Below, one piece after another: positions 1 to 5,666 of a DNA stretch of 20,332 nucleotides; position 1 is the stretch's first letter, and each line of letters opens with the position of its first letter. This DNA is from a virus: the IMG/VR virus record IMGVR_UViG_3300027170_000007, positions 1 to 20,332 of that record, one strand, 5' to 3'. Position numbers and translations under genes: made by a program. The notes beneath the pieces are model-generated. The model was not told the origin of the DNA. It was given only the letters and a program-made list of their open reading frames with translations, and ran no database searches.

Positions 1-126
1 TAAGAACTGAGGGTAGAGGTTTTTCCAATCCTCTGTGCCGTACTCTATGTAGTCCCTTCCTCTTACTTCCTGTACAATTGGTGCAGTTGAAGTTTCTAAA
101 TTAATGCTTAATATTGAGTCTTTCAT
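1..126 (-). CDS. Probable phage portal protein, N-terminal part (cut by window edge)
   Basis: The first 42 codons of a gene that runs off the left edge. It starts at the ATG at 126, two bases after the stop of the LamG-like gene. The visible residues include VRGRDYIEYG at 21-30 followed shortly by NLYPQFL. A YG...N.YP.(Y/F)L pattern near the N-terminus is what I know from portal proteins of Bacteroidota phages, where the next residues usually read as an acidic or aromatic helix. A portal would form the dodecameric ring at the head vertex through which DNA is pumped. Head genes lie upstream and no other portal candidate is present in the window, which supports the call. The evidence is a short motif and context only; another head protein is possible. 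Confidence 0.6.
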   Translation of the reverse strand, partial: MKDSILSINLETSTAPIVQEVRGRDYIEYGTEDWKNLYPQFL

Positions 127-128
127 AT

Positions 129-815
129 TTATAAGTTTGATAAATAAGTATTTACATCAGCTGTAAGTGCTGTGCTTTCTGTATCATACATTTGTATTTC
201 GCTAATAGTTCCATCATAATGATTTACGTTTACTGCTCTTACTCCTATTGAGTCCATATTTACTGTTCCTGCTAATGTTTCAGTATCAGCTTGTGCTACT
301 CCATTAAAATAAAGTGTAACTAAGTCAGATGAATTTCTTGTAATAACTAAATAATTATCTGCTAGAAAACTACCACTATCTAACCCCATATCTACTTGTG
401 AGCCATCTGTTTTAAATCTTAAATTATTCGTTGATGTAATTTTAAAAAATTCGTTTTGTCCTGAAGTGTTATCACCTAAGACCACTGCATTTGATGCTGA
501 AGGAAAGAGCTTTATTCCTATAGTAAATACACCTGAGAAAATTATATCTGAAGCAGTACTTAAACTTTGAGAAGCAGAAGCATCAAAATCAATATCTCCT
601 GAATTATACGAAGGTTGTTCACTTTCTGTAGCTTGTACCATATCAAAACTATTAGAAGAACTATCAGCCCAAGCAGAAACATCAGAACCATTTAAAGTAA
701 TTCCTGTTTGATATTTATACCACGCTTCTAAATTTCTTTCATTAGAAGGTTGCCAAGCACCCCCAACTTGTTTGATAGTTGGTAAACTTAAAGCTAATCC
801 TAGTTTTTGTACCAT
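129..815 (-). CDS. LamG / concanavalin A-like structural protein (228 aa)
   Basis: The body of the protein has the look of a LamG or concanavalin A-like jelly roll. It has an opening NLEAWYKYQTG with W..SS, then alternating beta-type segments such as FTIGIKLFPS and NYLVITRNSSDLVTLYFNG, and the closing YDGTISEIQMYD typical of such domains (about residues 27-228). There is no signal peptide or membrane segment. Such domains usually bind carbohydrates and occur in phage virions as decoration or adsorption proteins. The gene sits between small structural genes and the portal candidate, with a 3-base gap to the former and a 2-base gap to the latter, so it is probably part of the particle. Whether it sits on the head or tail cannot be told. 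The domain call is from pattern recognition, not a profile search. Confidence 0.65.
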   Translation of the reverse strand: MVQKLGLALSLPTIKQVGGAWQPSNERNLEAWYKYQTGITLNGSDVSAWADSSSNSFDMVQATESEQPSYNSGDIDFDASASQSLSTASDIIFSGVFTIGIKLFPSASNAVVLGDNTSGQNEFFKITSTNNLRFKTDGSQVDMGLDSGSFLADNYLVITRNSSDLVTLYFNGVAQADTETLAGTVNMDSIGVRAVNVNHYDGTISEIQMYDTESTALTADVNTYLSNL

Positions 816-818
816 ATC

Positions 819-1091
819 TTATGTAGTTACTCCCTCGTGATAACCTATACCAATTCCACTAGTCAAAGTAATTGCAGTTACATTCATAAACAAAGTTGTT
901 CCCGCAGGTAATGTCGTTTGTAAAGCAGTTTCTCCTGTTGCATCTGCTGCTGCTATTGAAGCTACTACGCTTTCAACAGGGAAGTAAATACAATACCAAT
1001 CTTTTGAAGTTTGAGCTGCTGTAGTGAACACTTCTGTGCTACCATTTTTTCCTAGTTGCTCAGTTAATAATTGTTGTACATTTTCTATCAT
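819..1091 (-). CDS. Small structural protein of unknown function (90 aa)
   Basis: I do not recognise a family. The product starts with a short charged helix (MIENVQQLLTEQLGKNG) and continues as a small, Thr/Ala/Gly-rich, probably beta-type domain with WYCIYFPVESV and a Gly-rich end. It has no signal peptide or clear membrane helix. The start at 1091 is preceded on the coding strand by repeated AAAAT units (ATAAAATAAAATAAAATG), an A-rich initiation region without Shine-Dalgarno. It lies 11 bases after the 160-aa gene and 3 bases before the LamG-like gene, so the three are almost certainly cotranscribed. A small head decoration or capsid-associated protein is a reasonable guess only. Confidence 0.6.
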   Translation of the reverse strand: MIENVQQLLTEQLGKNGSTEVFTTAAQTSKDWYCIYFPVESVVASIAAADATGETALQTTLPAGTTLFMNVTAITLTSGIGIGYHEGVTT

Positions 1092-1102
1092 TTTATTTTA
1101 TT

Positions 1103-1585
1103 TTATTGTCCGTAATATATGTAATTTGTTTCTGTCGGTGCTTCTCTTTGTGTGTATTGAACTTGCTGCGTTCCGTCTTTTTCAGATAGGTTCATTTTAC
1201 CTTTAGTTACAAGTCCTTGTACTACTCCTTTATCGTTAGCTACAGGACTTAAAACATCATCTTCAGTTGCAGGTGCATTACCTGACGAGACTGTTACTGT
1301 TCCTATCCAACTAACCTCGTAAATTTCGTACTTATAATATCCCGCAGGAAATAACTTAATAACGCCTGTATAAATATTAGGTGTAGTTCCGTAAGAAATA
1401 TTAATATTAGTAAACCTGTCTTTTATAAGCTCAGTATTACCATAAGCATAATAAACAGACTTATCTAAGTCATTAGTGAATTTTACTAAGTGCCTTATTT
1501 GAGTAGAAGCAACAGAAGTATTGATACGATTATCCTCAGTTTGTACATATATCTTAATTTCTGTTTCTGTTATTGCTTGTATCAT
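1103..1585 (-). CDS. Structural protein, beta-rich, unknown function (160 aa)
   Basis: The first gene after the terminator at 1646-1674, and preceded by a copy of the palindromic element at 1596-1611. It therefore probably opens a short transcription unit with the 90-aa, LamG-like and portal genes. The sequence is soluble and beta-type. Alternating segments such as ETEIKIYVQTED and GYYKYEIYEVSW suggest an Ig-like or similar sandwich (about residues 5-110). After this come a flexible Ala/Pro/Asp-rich linker and a C-terminal stretch with KMNLSEKDGTQQVQYTQ that ends in YIYYGQ. Proteins of this look occur in the structural modules of flavobacterial phages without assigned function. I cannot say whether it belongs to the head or the tail. 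Confidence 0.65.
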   Translation of the reverse strand: MIQAITETEIKIYVQTEDNRINTSVASTQIRHLVKFTNDLDKSVYYAYGNTELIKDRFTNINISYGTTPNIYTGVIKLFPAGYYKYEIYEVSWIGTVTVSSGNAPATEDDVLSPVANDKGVVQGLVTKGKMNLSEKDGTQQVQYTQREAPTETNYIYYGQ

Positions 1586-1595
1586 AGTTAGTTTG

Positions 1596-1611
1596 TCTGT
1601 TATATAATAGA
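1596..1611 (-). promoter_or_regulatory. Palindromic late-gene element, copy A
   Basis: On the coding (minus) strand this reads TCTATTATATAACAGA, within a 17-base block TTCTATTATATAACAGA shared exactly with copies B and D. It is a 16-bp inverted repeat with one mismatched pair (TCT.TTATATAA.AGA). It ends 10 bases before the ATG at 1585 and lies 34 bases downstream of a rho-independent terminator. A new promoter is expected at such a place. A further small inverted repeat (CTGAAT...ATTCAG, 1618-1637) lies just upstream of it. Confidence 0.6.
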
Positions 1612-1645
1612 AATAAGCTGAATTTATTTGTATTCAGTTAGTAAT

Positions 1646-1674
1646 AAAAAGAAAAAGGTGAGCCTAAGCCCACC
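1646..1674 (-). terminator. Rho-independent terminator after the 193-aa gene
   Basis: On the minus strand the transcript would fold GGTGGGC-TTAG-GCTCACC, a 7-bp stem with one G-U pair and a 4-base loop (1674-1657), directly followed by TTTTTCTTTTT (1656-1646). It lies 28 bases downstream of the stop codon of the 193-aa gene. On the plus strand the same stem has an A-C mismatch and no T tail, so the direction is clear. It would end transcripts coming from the capsid genes. Confidence 0.85.
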
Positions 1675-1701
1675 CTAATCAAGAAATATATAAGAAAACT
1701 A

Positions 1702-2283
1702 CTAAGATGTAACTATTGTTCCCATTGTAAATGCTCCATTATCAAATGGTACTGTAGTGTAATCTGCTACCATTGGGAACGGTTCAGCTTCCATACCATC
1801 GAAGGTAAGAGTGTAACCATTTTTATCTCCCCAAGCAGCACCACTATCCATAGTACCTGCATTTAATTCCATTCCGTTTACTCTACCAAGACAAACGATA
1901 ACATCGTGTCCGTTAGCTAACTGTTGGTTTAATTGAGCAAAGATAACTACTTTTGTAGCTCCTAGCAATTTAACCTGATTTTGATCTTCTTTGGTAAGTC
2001 TGTTAAATAATACTTGAACTGTTGGTGTATAGTAGATTGTTCCGTTTTCTCTACTTCCAACAATTGTGTCCGTTAAAGAAGCTACACCTAAAGGCATAGC
2101 ATATCTGTAAAGAACATTAGAACCCATTTCAATATCAGTAACTTCTCCTGAAGCTTCAACTATTCCTGTTCCGTCAATTGGTGCTGTAAATTGGTCGTAA
2201 ACTCCGAAATAAATAAATTTCACGCCCCCCGAGATGCGATTGCAATCGAGCCCTCTTCCTTTTGTAAGTGCTGTACAAGCCAT
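1702..2283 (-). CDS. Phage structural protein, tail-tube candidate (193 aa)
   Basis: The product begins MACTALTKGRGLDCNR and has long beta-type stretches. An example is the segment from RENGTIYYTPTVQVLFNRLT (residues about 78-97) to GYTLTFDGMEAEPFP (about 156-170). Proteins with this start and this GYxLTFDGMEA motif occur in many Bacteroidota phages and prophages next to the major capsid gene. The terminal beta strand followed by an E-x-x-P segment resembles tail-tube proteins, but I cannot exclude a head protein. It is the last gene before the terminator at 1646-1674 and is separated from the capsid gene by 66 bases, which contain a purine-rich imperfect hairpin. The start at 2283 is preceded by AAAATAAAATAAAATG on the coding strand, an A-rich initiation region suited to strong expression in Bacteroidota. 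Confidence 0.6.
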   Translation of the reverse strand: MACTALTKGRGLDCNRISGGVKFIYFGVYDQFTAPIDGTGIVEASGEVTDIEMGSNVLYRYAMPLGVASLTDTIVGSRENGTIYYTPTVQVLFNRLTKEDQNQVKLLGATKVVIFAQLNQQLANGHDVIVCLGRVNGMELNAGTMDSGAAWGDKNGYTLTFDGMEAEPFPMVADYTTVPFDNGAFTMGTIVTS

Positions 2284-2349
2284 TTTATTTTATTTTTTTA
2301 GGTTAAGGGAGGAAGGGTTTTACCCCCTCCTTCCGTATTATTTATTTTA

Positions 2350-3255
2350 TTATGATTGTCTTACGATATCAGCTCCTGTTCCTGTTTGAACACCTGCTGA
2401 GTAACGAGCAACTAATCTCATATTATCAGAACCTGTAAACGCCATATCGATTAAATCTATACGAGTTTTATCGCTTAGCAAATCAGTCCCAAAAAATAAA
2501 TTAGATTTTTGTGCTATCACTAATTCATTTTCGTTCATTCCATTGCAAACGGCGATTTTGTAGCCTTCAAACATTGGCACATAATCTCCATTCATATTGT
2601 AAGCATTAACATATCCTAAAGTCGATACTGCTGAAATGTAGTATTGGTAAGTTCTTTGACTCATATAAATATGTAAGTCTTCTTTTCCTAAAACTGCACT
2701 AGGTATTGAAGCAACTGCTCCTTGTAATTCTGCAATAATTGTAGCTGCTGTATAAGCTCCTGCTGCTGCATCTTGAACAACTGTTGCATCAACTCCCGGT
2801 AATAAAAGCCCTGTACCTGCTCCTAAGAAACCATTGAATTTCCCTGCTACAGCAGTTCCACTCCAAATTGAATTTTCTGTTGCTTCTGCTATAATTTCTC
2901 CCATATAAGAGATAACATAGTCATCAAAAGATGCAGGTGGTGGTGCTCCTGCTCCTGCTCTCATTTGTAATGCTTCCCAAGAGTCAAGTAAAGTTTTCTT
3001 GCATAATTCAAGATTAACTTGTAGGTTCTTAGGTTCTAAGACCTTTTCTGTAAGCGCAAGAGTTCCTGCAGAAGTAAAGTCGCACGTAGCATCTGCCACT
3101 GAACTGACAGTATTATTCATTGCCTGTATGTTACTTTTAAATTTGATATTTTCTATCATTGTTAGATAATCTAACGAGTTTGATGCTTTTAAAGCTGCTG
3201 AGATGTAAAATCCTGCTGCTTTTCCTGCAAAGTTTGATGTTGTAGTAAACGCCAT
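2350..3255 (-). CDS. Major capsid protein, HK97-fold type (301 aa)
   Basis: The length fits a small HK97-fold capsid protein without a long delta domain. An N-terminal helix-rich arm (about residues 5-60) is followed by an extended E-loop-like Ala/Gly-rich part. A spine helix candidate with CKKTLLDSWEALQ (about 84-97) comes next. Then comes a P-domain/A-domain pattern that includes the dipping segment LHIYMSQRTYQYYISAV and, further on, the typical VPMFEGYKIAVCNGM, where a target peptide is followed by the G-Y-K-I-x strand. The C-terminus ends in IRLDLID-like and MRLVARYSAGVQ strands. It directly follows the scaffold-like gene (24-base gap). It has an unusually A-rich translation leader, as expected for the most abundant virion protein. 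Assignment is by motif pattern, size and position. Confidence 0.85.
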   Translation of the reverse strand: MAFTTTSNFAGKAAGFYISAALKASNSLDYLTMIENIKFKSNIQAMNNTVSSVADATCDFTSAGTLALTEKVLEPKNLQVNLELCKKTLLDSWEALQMRAGAGAPPPASFDDYVISYMGEIIAEATENSIWSGTAVAGKFNGFLGAGTGLLLPGVDATVVQDAAAGAYTAATIIAELQGAVASIPSAVLGKEDLHIYMSQRTYQYYISAVSTLGYVNAYNMNGDYVPMFEGYKIAVCNGMNENELVIAQKSNLFFGTDLLSDKTRIDLIDMAFTGSDNMRLVARYSAGVQTGTGADIVRQS

Positions 3256-3275
3256 TTTTTTGTTTTTTTTTAATT
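3256..3275 (-). promoter_or_regulatory. A-rich translation initiation region of the capsid gene
   Basis: The 20 bases before the ATG at 3255 are nearly all A on the coding strand, with one C interrupting two A runs. There is no Shine-Dalgarno core (GGAGG or AGGA). Bacteroidota ribosomes are known to start on A-rich, Shine-Dalgarno-free leaders. The leader fits high expression of the capsid protein and points to that host phylum. Confidence 0.5.
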
Positions 3276-3279
3276 AATA

Positions 3280-3984
3280 TTATTTATTTAAATCGTGTAA
3301 GAATTTCTCTCTTCTTGTCATTTTGTTGTATTCTGCTCTTGAAACAGGTTTTCTGTCTGAACTGAATTTATTAGTATCTAAAGGAGCTGAAGCAGGTTGT
3401 GCTGCTAACTCAGTTTTAAGTTTTTCGTTTTCAGCTCTTAACTTAGTTAATTCATCTTCTGCTGAGAATTCAACTACTTCTGTAGTTTTTATAGACTTAG
3501 GAGTTGTTCCTCTTTCTTCAGTTTCTTCAGACATTTCTTCGACTTCATCATCACCTCCAACTTTTCCTTCTTTAAGTTTAGCTACAGCGATTTCTAAGTT
3601 TTCAATTCTTTTCTCCATACCTTTCCAATCAGCTACATCAGCTTCTTCTTCATAGTCTTTTTTATCTTCTTCTTCTTCAGCTAGTTCTTCTGAAGCTTCA
3701 ACTTCTTCTTCAACTACTTCTTCAGTTTCAGTTTCCATAACTTCAGCAACAATACCTTCTTCTTCAACTCTAAAAGTAACTCCTGTGTCAGTCTTGTAAG
3801 TTCCGATTGGTAATAAAATTGTAGTACCATCTTCAGTTAATACTGAGATGTCTACTCCTGCTTCTAATTCCTCAGCAGTTGAAACGAAAATAGTTCCATC
3901 TTCTGATTTTGCTTGCCACTCTAATTTGATTGTTGCTTCTTTGTCAAGTCCAAGTGCTACTAAAATTTGCGTCTTTAAATCCAT
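3280..3984 (-). CDS. Acidic coiled-coil protein, capsid scaffold candidate (234 aa)
   Basis: The N-terminal 85 residues look like a small beta domain (ATIKLEWQAKSEDGTIFVST; GTYKTDTGVTFRVEEEG). A very acidic, Glu-rich stretch (about 85-120) follows. Next come a predicted coiled coil (MEKRIENLEIAVAKLKEG, about 123-140), a second coiled-coil segment (ELTKLRAENEKLKTELAAQ, about 178-196), and a basic C-terminus with KPVSRAEYNKMTRREKFLHD. Acidic middle, coiled coils and a basic capsid-binding end are the usual design of phage scaffolding proteins. The position between prohead protease and major capsid gene is the classic scaffold position. A copy of the palindromic element (4001-4016) lies in the 55-base gap before it, so it probably heads a scaffold-capsid transcript. 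Confidence 0.7.
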   Translation of the reverse strand: MDLKTQILVALGLDKEATIKLEWQAKSEDGTIFVSTAEELEAGVDISVLTEDGTTILLPIGTYKTDTGVTFRVEEEGIVAEVMETETEEVVEEEVEASEELAEEEEDKKDYEEEADVADWKGMEKRIENLEIAVAKLKEGKVGGDDEVEEMSEETEERGTTPKSIKTTEVVEFSAEDELTKLRAENEKLKTELAAQPASAPLDTNKFSSDRKPVSRAEYNKMTRREKFLHDLNK

Positions 3985-4000
3985 AGTTTAATTTTTAAGT

Positions 4001-4016
4001 TCTGTTATATAATAGA
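4001..4016 (-). promoter_or_regulatory. Palindromic late-gene element, copy B
   Basis: Coding strand TCTATTATATAACAGA, identical over 16 bases (17 with the leading T) to copies A and D. It lies in the 55-base gap between the protease stop and the scaffold start, 16 bases before the ATG at 3984. The spacer reads ACTTAAAAATTAAACT, again A-rich without Shine-Dalgarno. Confidence 0.6.
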
Positions 4017-4039
4017 ATAGTTATTTATTTGTTTGATTT

Positions 4040-5119
4040 TTACAATAATGATATTAATTTCTTTAAGATTTTAGCAGCTTCTGTAGTTGCAGGTATTTTA
4101 ACATCTAAGTCTTTTGCAGCTTTTTCTAACTTATCTGTTTTCTTTTCTAAACTAGTTTTTAATTTTGAAGCATTACCTCTGTTCTTATCTAACCTTGTTT
4201 CAAGTTCATCTATGCTCTTCAAAGTATTATCACGATAAAATATTGCGTCATTTGCTTCTCTTTCTGCTGTATCATAGGCATCTTGTGCCTTTTCAAGTTT
4301 ATTTTGAAGGTCAAAGTATTTTCCCTCAGCCTTTTCATAAGCAGCATTCTTCTTATCAACTTCTTTATACGCTTTTAATTCATCTTTTTCATAACCCTTA
4401 ATAGCTTTGACATCTCTTGTTAAATCAGGAATTAAATCTTTAGCCTGTTGTATAAGTTTTTCTACATCATCAGTTAGTCCTAGTTCAATTCTATTAGCTT
4501 TGCTCATTGTAGTAATTTTACCTTCCCTTACTAATTCATTAAAAGCACTTAGTATTTGTTCTGTAGTTGGTTGTTTTTTATTCATTTGTTCAAATTTATT
4601 AGTAAAGTAGCCTTCAATTGAAAGACCTTTTAATTCTCCTTCTTTTATCTTAGACCAAATTTCATCATTTGAAATAGATAGCTTAACCATCCAAGTTCCC
4701 ACAGGAAGTGAATATCCGTAAAGTGTAGACTTGTCTAACTTAGTATCTTCTATAATCCAACTTTCAACTGTAAGTATTCCTGAAACTCTATCTTGATGTT
4801 GGTATGTAGCTTTATGGTGATTGTTATGTTTCAAGTATAATTCAGAAGCTTTCCTAACTGTATCAGGACTAAAGTAAACATAGTAATCACTATCCGTATT
4901 TGGGTCGTGTCTGAATATTTGTTTGTTCGGAATAAGTGCAGGACTAACTAGCATTCTTTTCTCCTCATCTACTTTTGCAAATGTTAAGTTATTCTTTTCT
5001 TTCCCAAAGTAAACAAAGTCTTGTTCAATCGCAGGTGAAGTTACTAAACTGATAGCATCAATAGCTAGTTCTTGACTATCGTCTGCAATTACTAATTCTA
5101 CTATTTTAGTTGGTGTCAT
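4040..5119 (-). CDS. Prohead protease, XkdF-like (Peptidase S78_2 type), with C-terminal coiled coil (359 aa)
   Basis: Residues about 1-175 match my memory of the XkdF-like putative phage serine protease family. The pattern is LVSPALIPNKQIFR (57-70), YFSPDTVRKASELYLK (82-97), YQHQD with His108, the SWIIED and GTWMVKLSI segments, and GLSIEGYF with Ser167. His108 and Ser167 are the likely catalytic pair. This enzyme would process scaffold and capsid proteins during head maturation. Residues about 205-359 form a separate Lys/Glu-rich coiled coil that opens with MSKANRIELGL and ends with AKDLDVKIP. That same frame of motifs is seen in the 163-aa protein encoded just upstream. The second part could be an intrinsic scaffold. 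Met205 (ATG at 4507) could even act as an internal start, as in lambda C/Nu3. The gene ends 23 bases before element B and starts 8 bases after the 163-aa gene. Confidence 0.8.
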   Translation of the reverse strand: MTPTKIVELVIADDSQELAIDAISLVTSPAIEQDFVYFGKEKNNLTFAKVDEEKRMLVSPALIPNKQIFRHDPNTDSDYYVYFSPDTVRKASELYLKHNNHHKATYQHQDRVSGILTVESWIIEDTKLDKSTLYGYSLPVGTWMVKLSISNDEIWSKIKEGELKGLSIEGYFTNKFEQMNKKQPTTEQILSAFNELVREGKITTMSKANRIELGLTDDVEKLIQQAKDLIPDLTRDVKAIKGYEKDELKAYKEVDKKNAAYEKAEGKYFDLQNKLEKAQDAYDTAEREANDAIFYRDNTLKSIDELETRLDKNRGNASKLKTSLEKKTDKLEKAAKDLDVKIPATTEAAKILKKLISLL

Positions 5120-5127
5120 ATTATTTA

Positions 5128-5619
5128 TTAAAATATATTATAAAGTTTCTCAATAGCTTGATTTATTTTTTGACTTTCTTTTATAAAATCTTTTGCAGAT
5201 AGTAATTTATTTCCTAAATCTGTTTTAGGTATTTCTACACCTAAATCTTTAGCATCTTTTTCTATACTTTCACCCATTTTAATTACCTGCTCCCATTTTC
5301 CTTTTTGCGTCTTATAATCTTGCTGAGTTTTAGACATAGCTTTTATTAAAGAGCTAGAAGTTCCTTCCCAATTATCTAATGACTTTTCAAATAGTTTTTT
5401 AAAATCATCAATAGCACCCAATTCAACTCTTTCAACTTTACTCAAGTTATATTCCTTTAATTCTTTTTCGTATTGCTCGTAAGTCTTTCCTAATGGTGTT
5501 GGTCTCATTTTATTATAGTTTTTTTTATTAGCTTTTTCACAGGCTTCTTTGGAGTCGTATTTACATTCTCCTGTTTTACCCCATTTATATTTTCCGTTTT
5601 CACATTTTGTGCAAGGCAT
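5128..5619 (-). CDS. Cys-rich N-terminus plus coiled coil, head-module protein (163 aa)
   Basis: The first 30 residues hold four cysteines (3, 6, 19, 27) in a small Lys-rich segment, MPCTKCENGKYKWG onward, which may bind a metal. Similar openings are common in flavobacterial phage proteins of unknown function. Residues about 59-163 are helical. They run from LSKVERVELGAIDDFKKL through a coiled coil to AKDLGVEIPKTDLGNKLL. This order of motifs (SK..R.ELG..DD..KL, then AKDL.V.IP) is repeated in the C-terminal region of the neighbouring prohead protease, so the two share a domain by duplication. A role in head assembly, perhaps as scaffold or protease partner, is inferred from that and from position. 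A diverged copy of the palindromic element lies 9 bases before its start. Confidence 0.6.
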   Translation of the reverse strand: MPCTKCENGKYKWGKTGECKYDSKEACEKANKKNYNKMRPTPLGKTYEQYEKELKEYNLSKVERVELGAIDDFKKLFEKSLDNWEGTSSSLIKAMSKTQQDYKTQKGKWEQVIKMGESIEKDAKDLGVEIPKTDLGNKLLSAKDFIKESQKINQAIEKLYNIF

Positions 5620-5628
5620 ATTATTCTG

Positions 5629-5644
5629 TTTGGTATATAATAGA
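5629..5644 (-). promoter_or_regulatory. Palindromic late-gene element, copy C (diverged)
   Basis: Coding strand TCTATTATATACCAAA. It keeps the 11-base core TCTATTATATA of all copies, but the right half is altered. The ACAGA half-site seen in copies A, B and D occurs four bases later (TATATACCAAACAGA). It lies in the 47-base gap between the tape measure stop and the ATG at 5619, at the boundary from tail to head genes. Confidence 0.5.
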
Positions 5645-5666
5645 TATATAGTTAATATATTTGATT

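Noticed and set aside
1024-1206. Plus-strand frames throughout the window (for example 1024-1206, 14170-14358, 19821-20111)
   Set aside because: They lie opposite strong minus-strand genes or the frameshifted chaperone extension, are rich in Leu/Ser/Phe as expected of antisense frames, and none has a recognisable domain.
2284-2349. Purine-rich hairpin between capsid and 193-aa genes (GGAAGG/CCTTCC, with GGAGGG/CCCTTCC as alternative)
   Set aside because: Several imperfect pairings are possible, but no U-tract follows on the coding strand, and the next gene is close. It may attenuate transcription, but the evidence for a terminator is weak.
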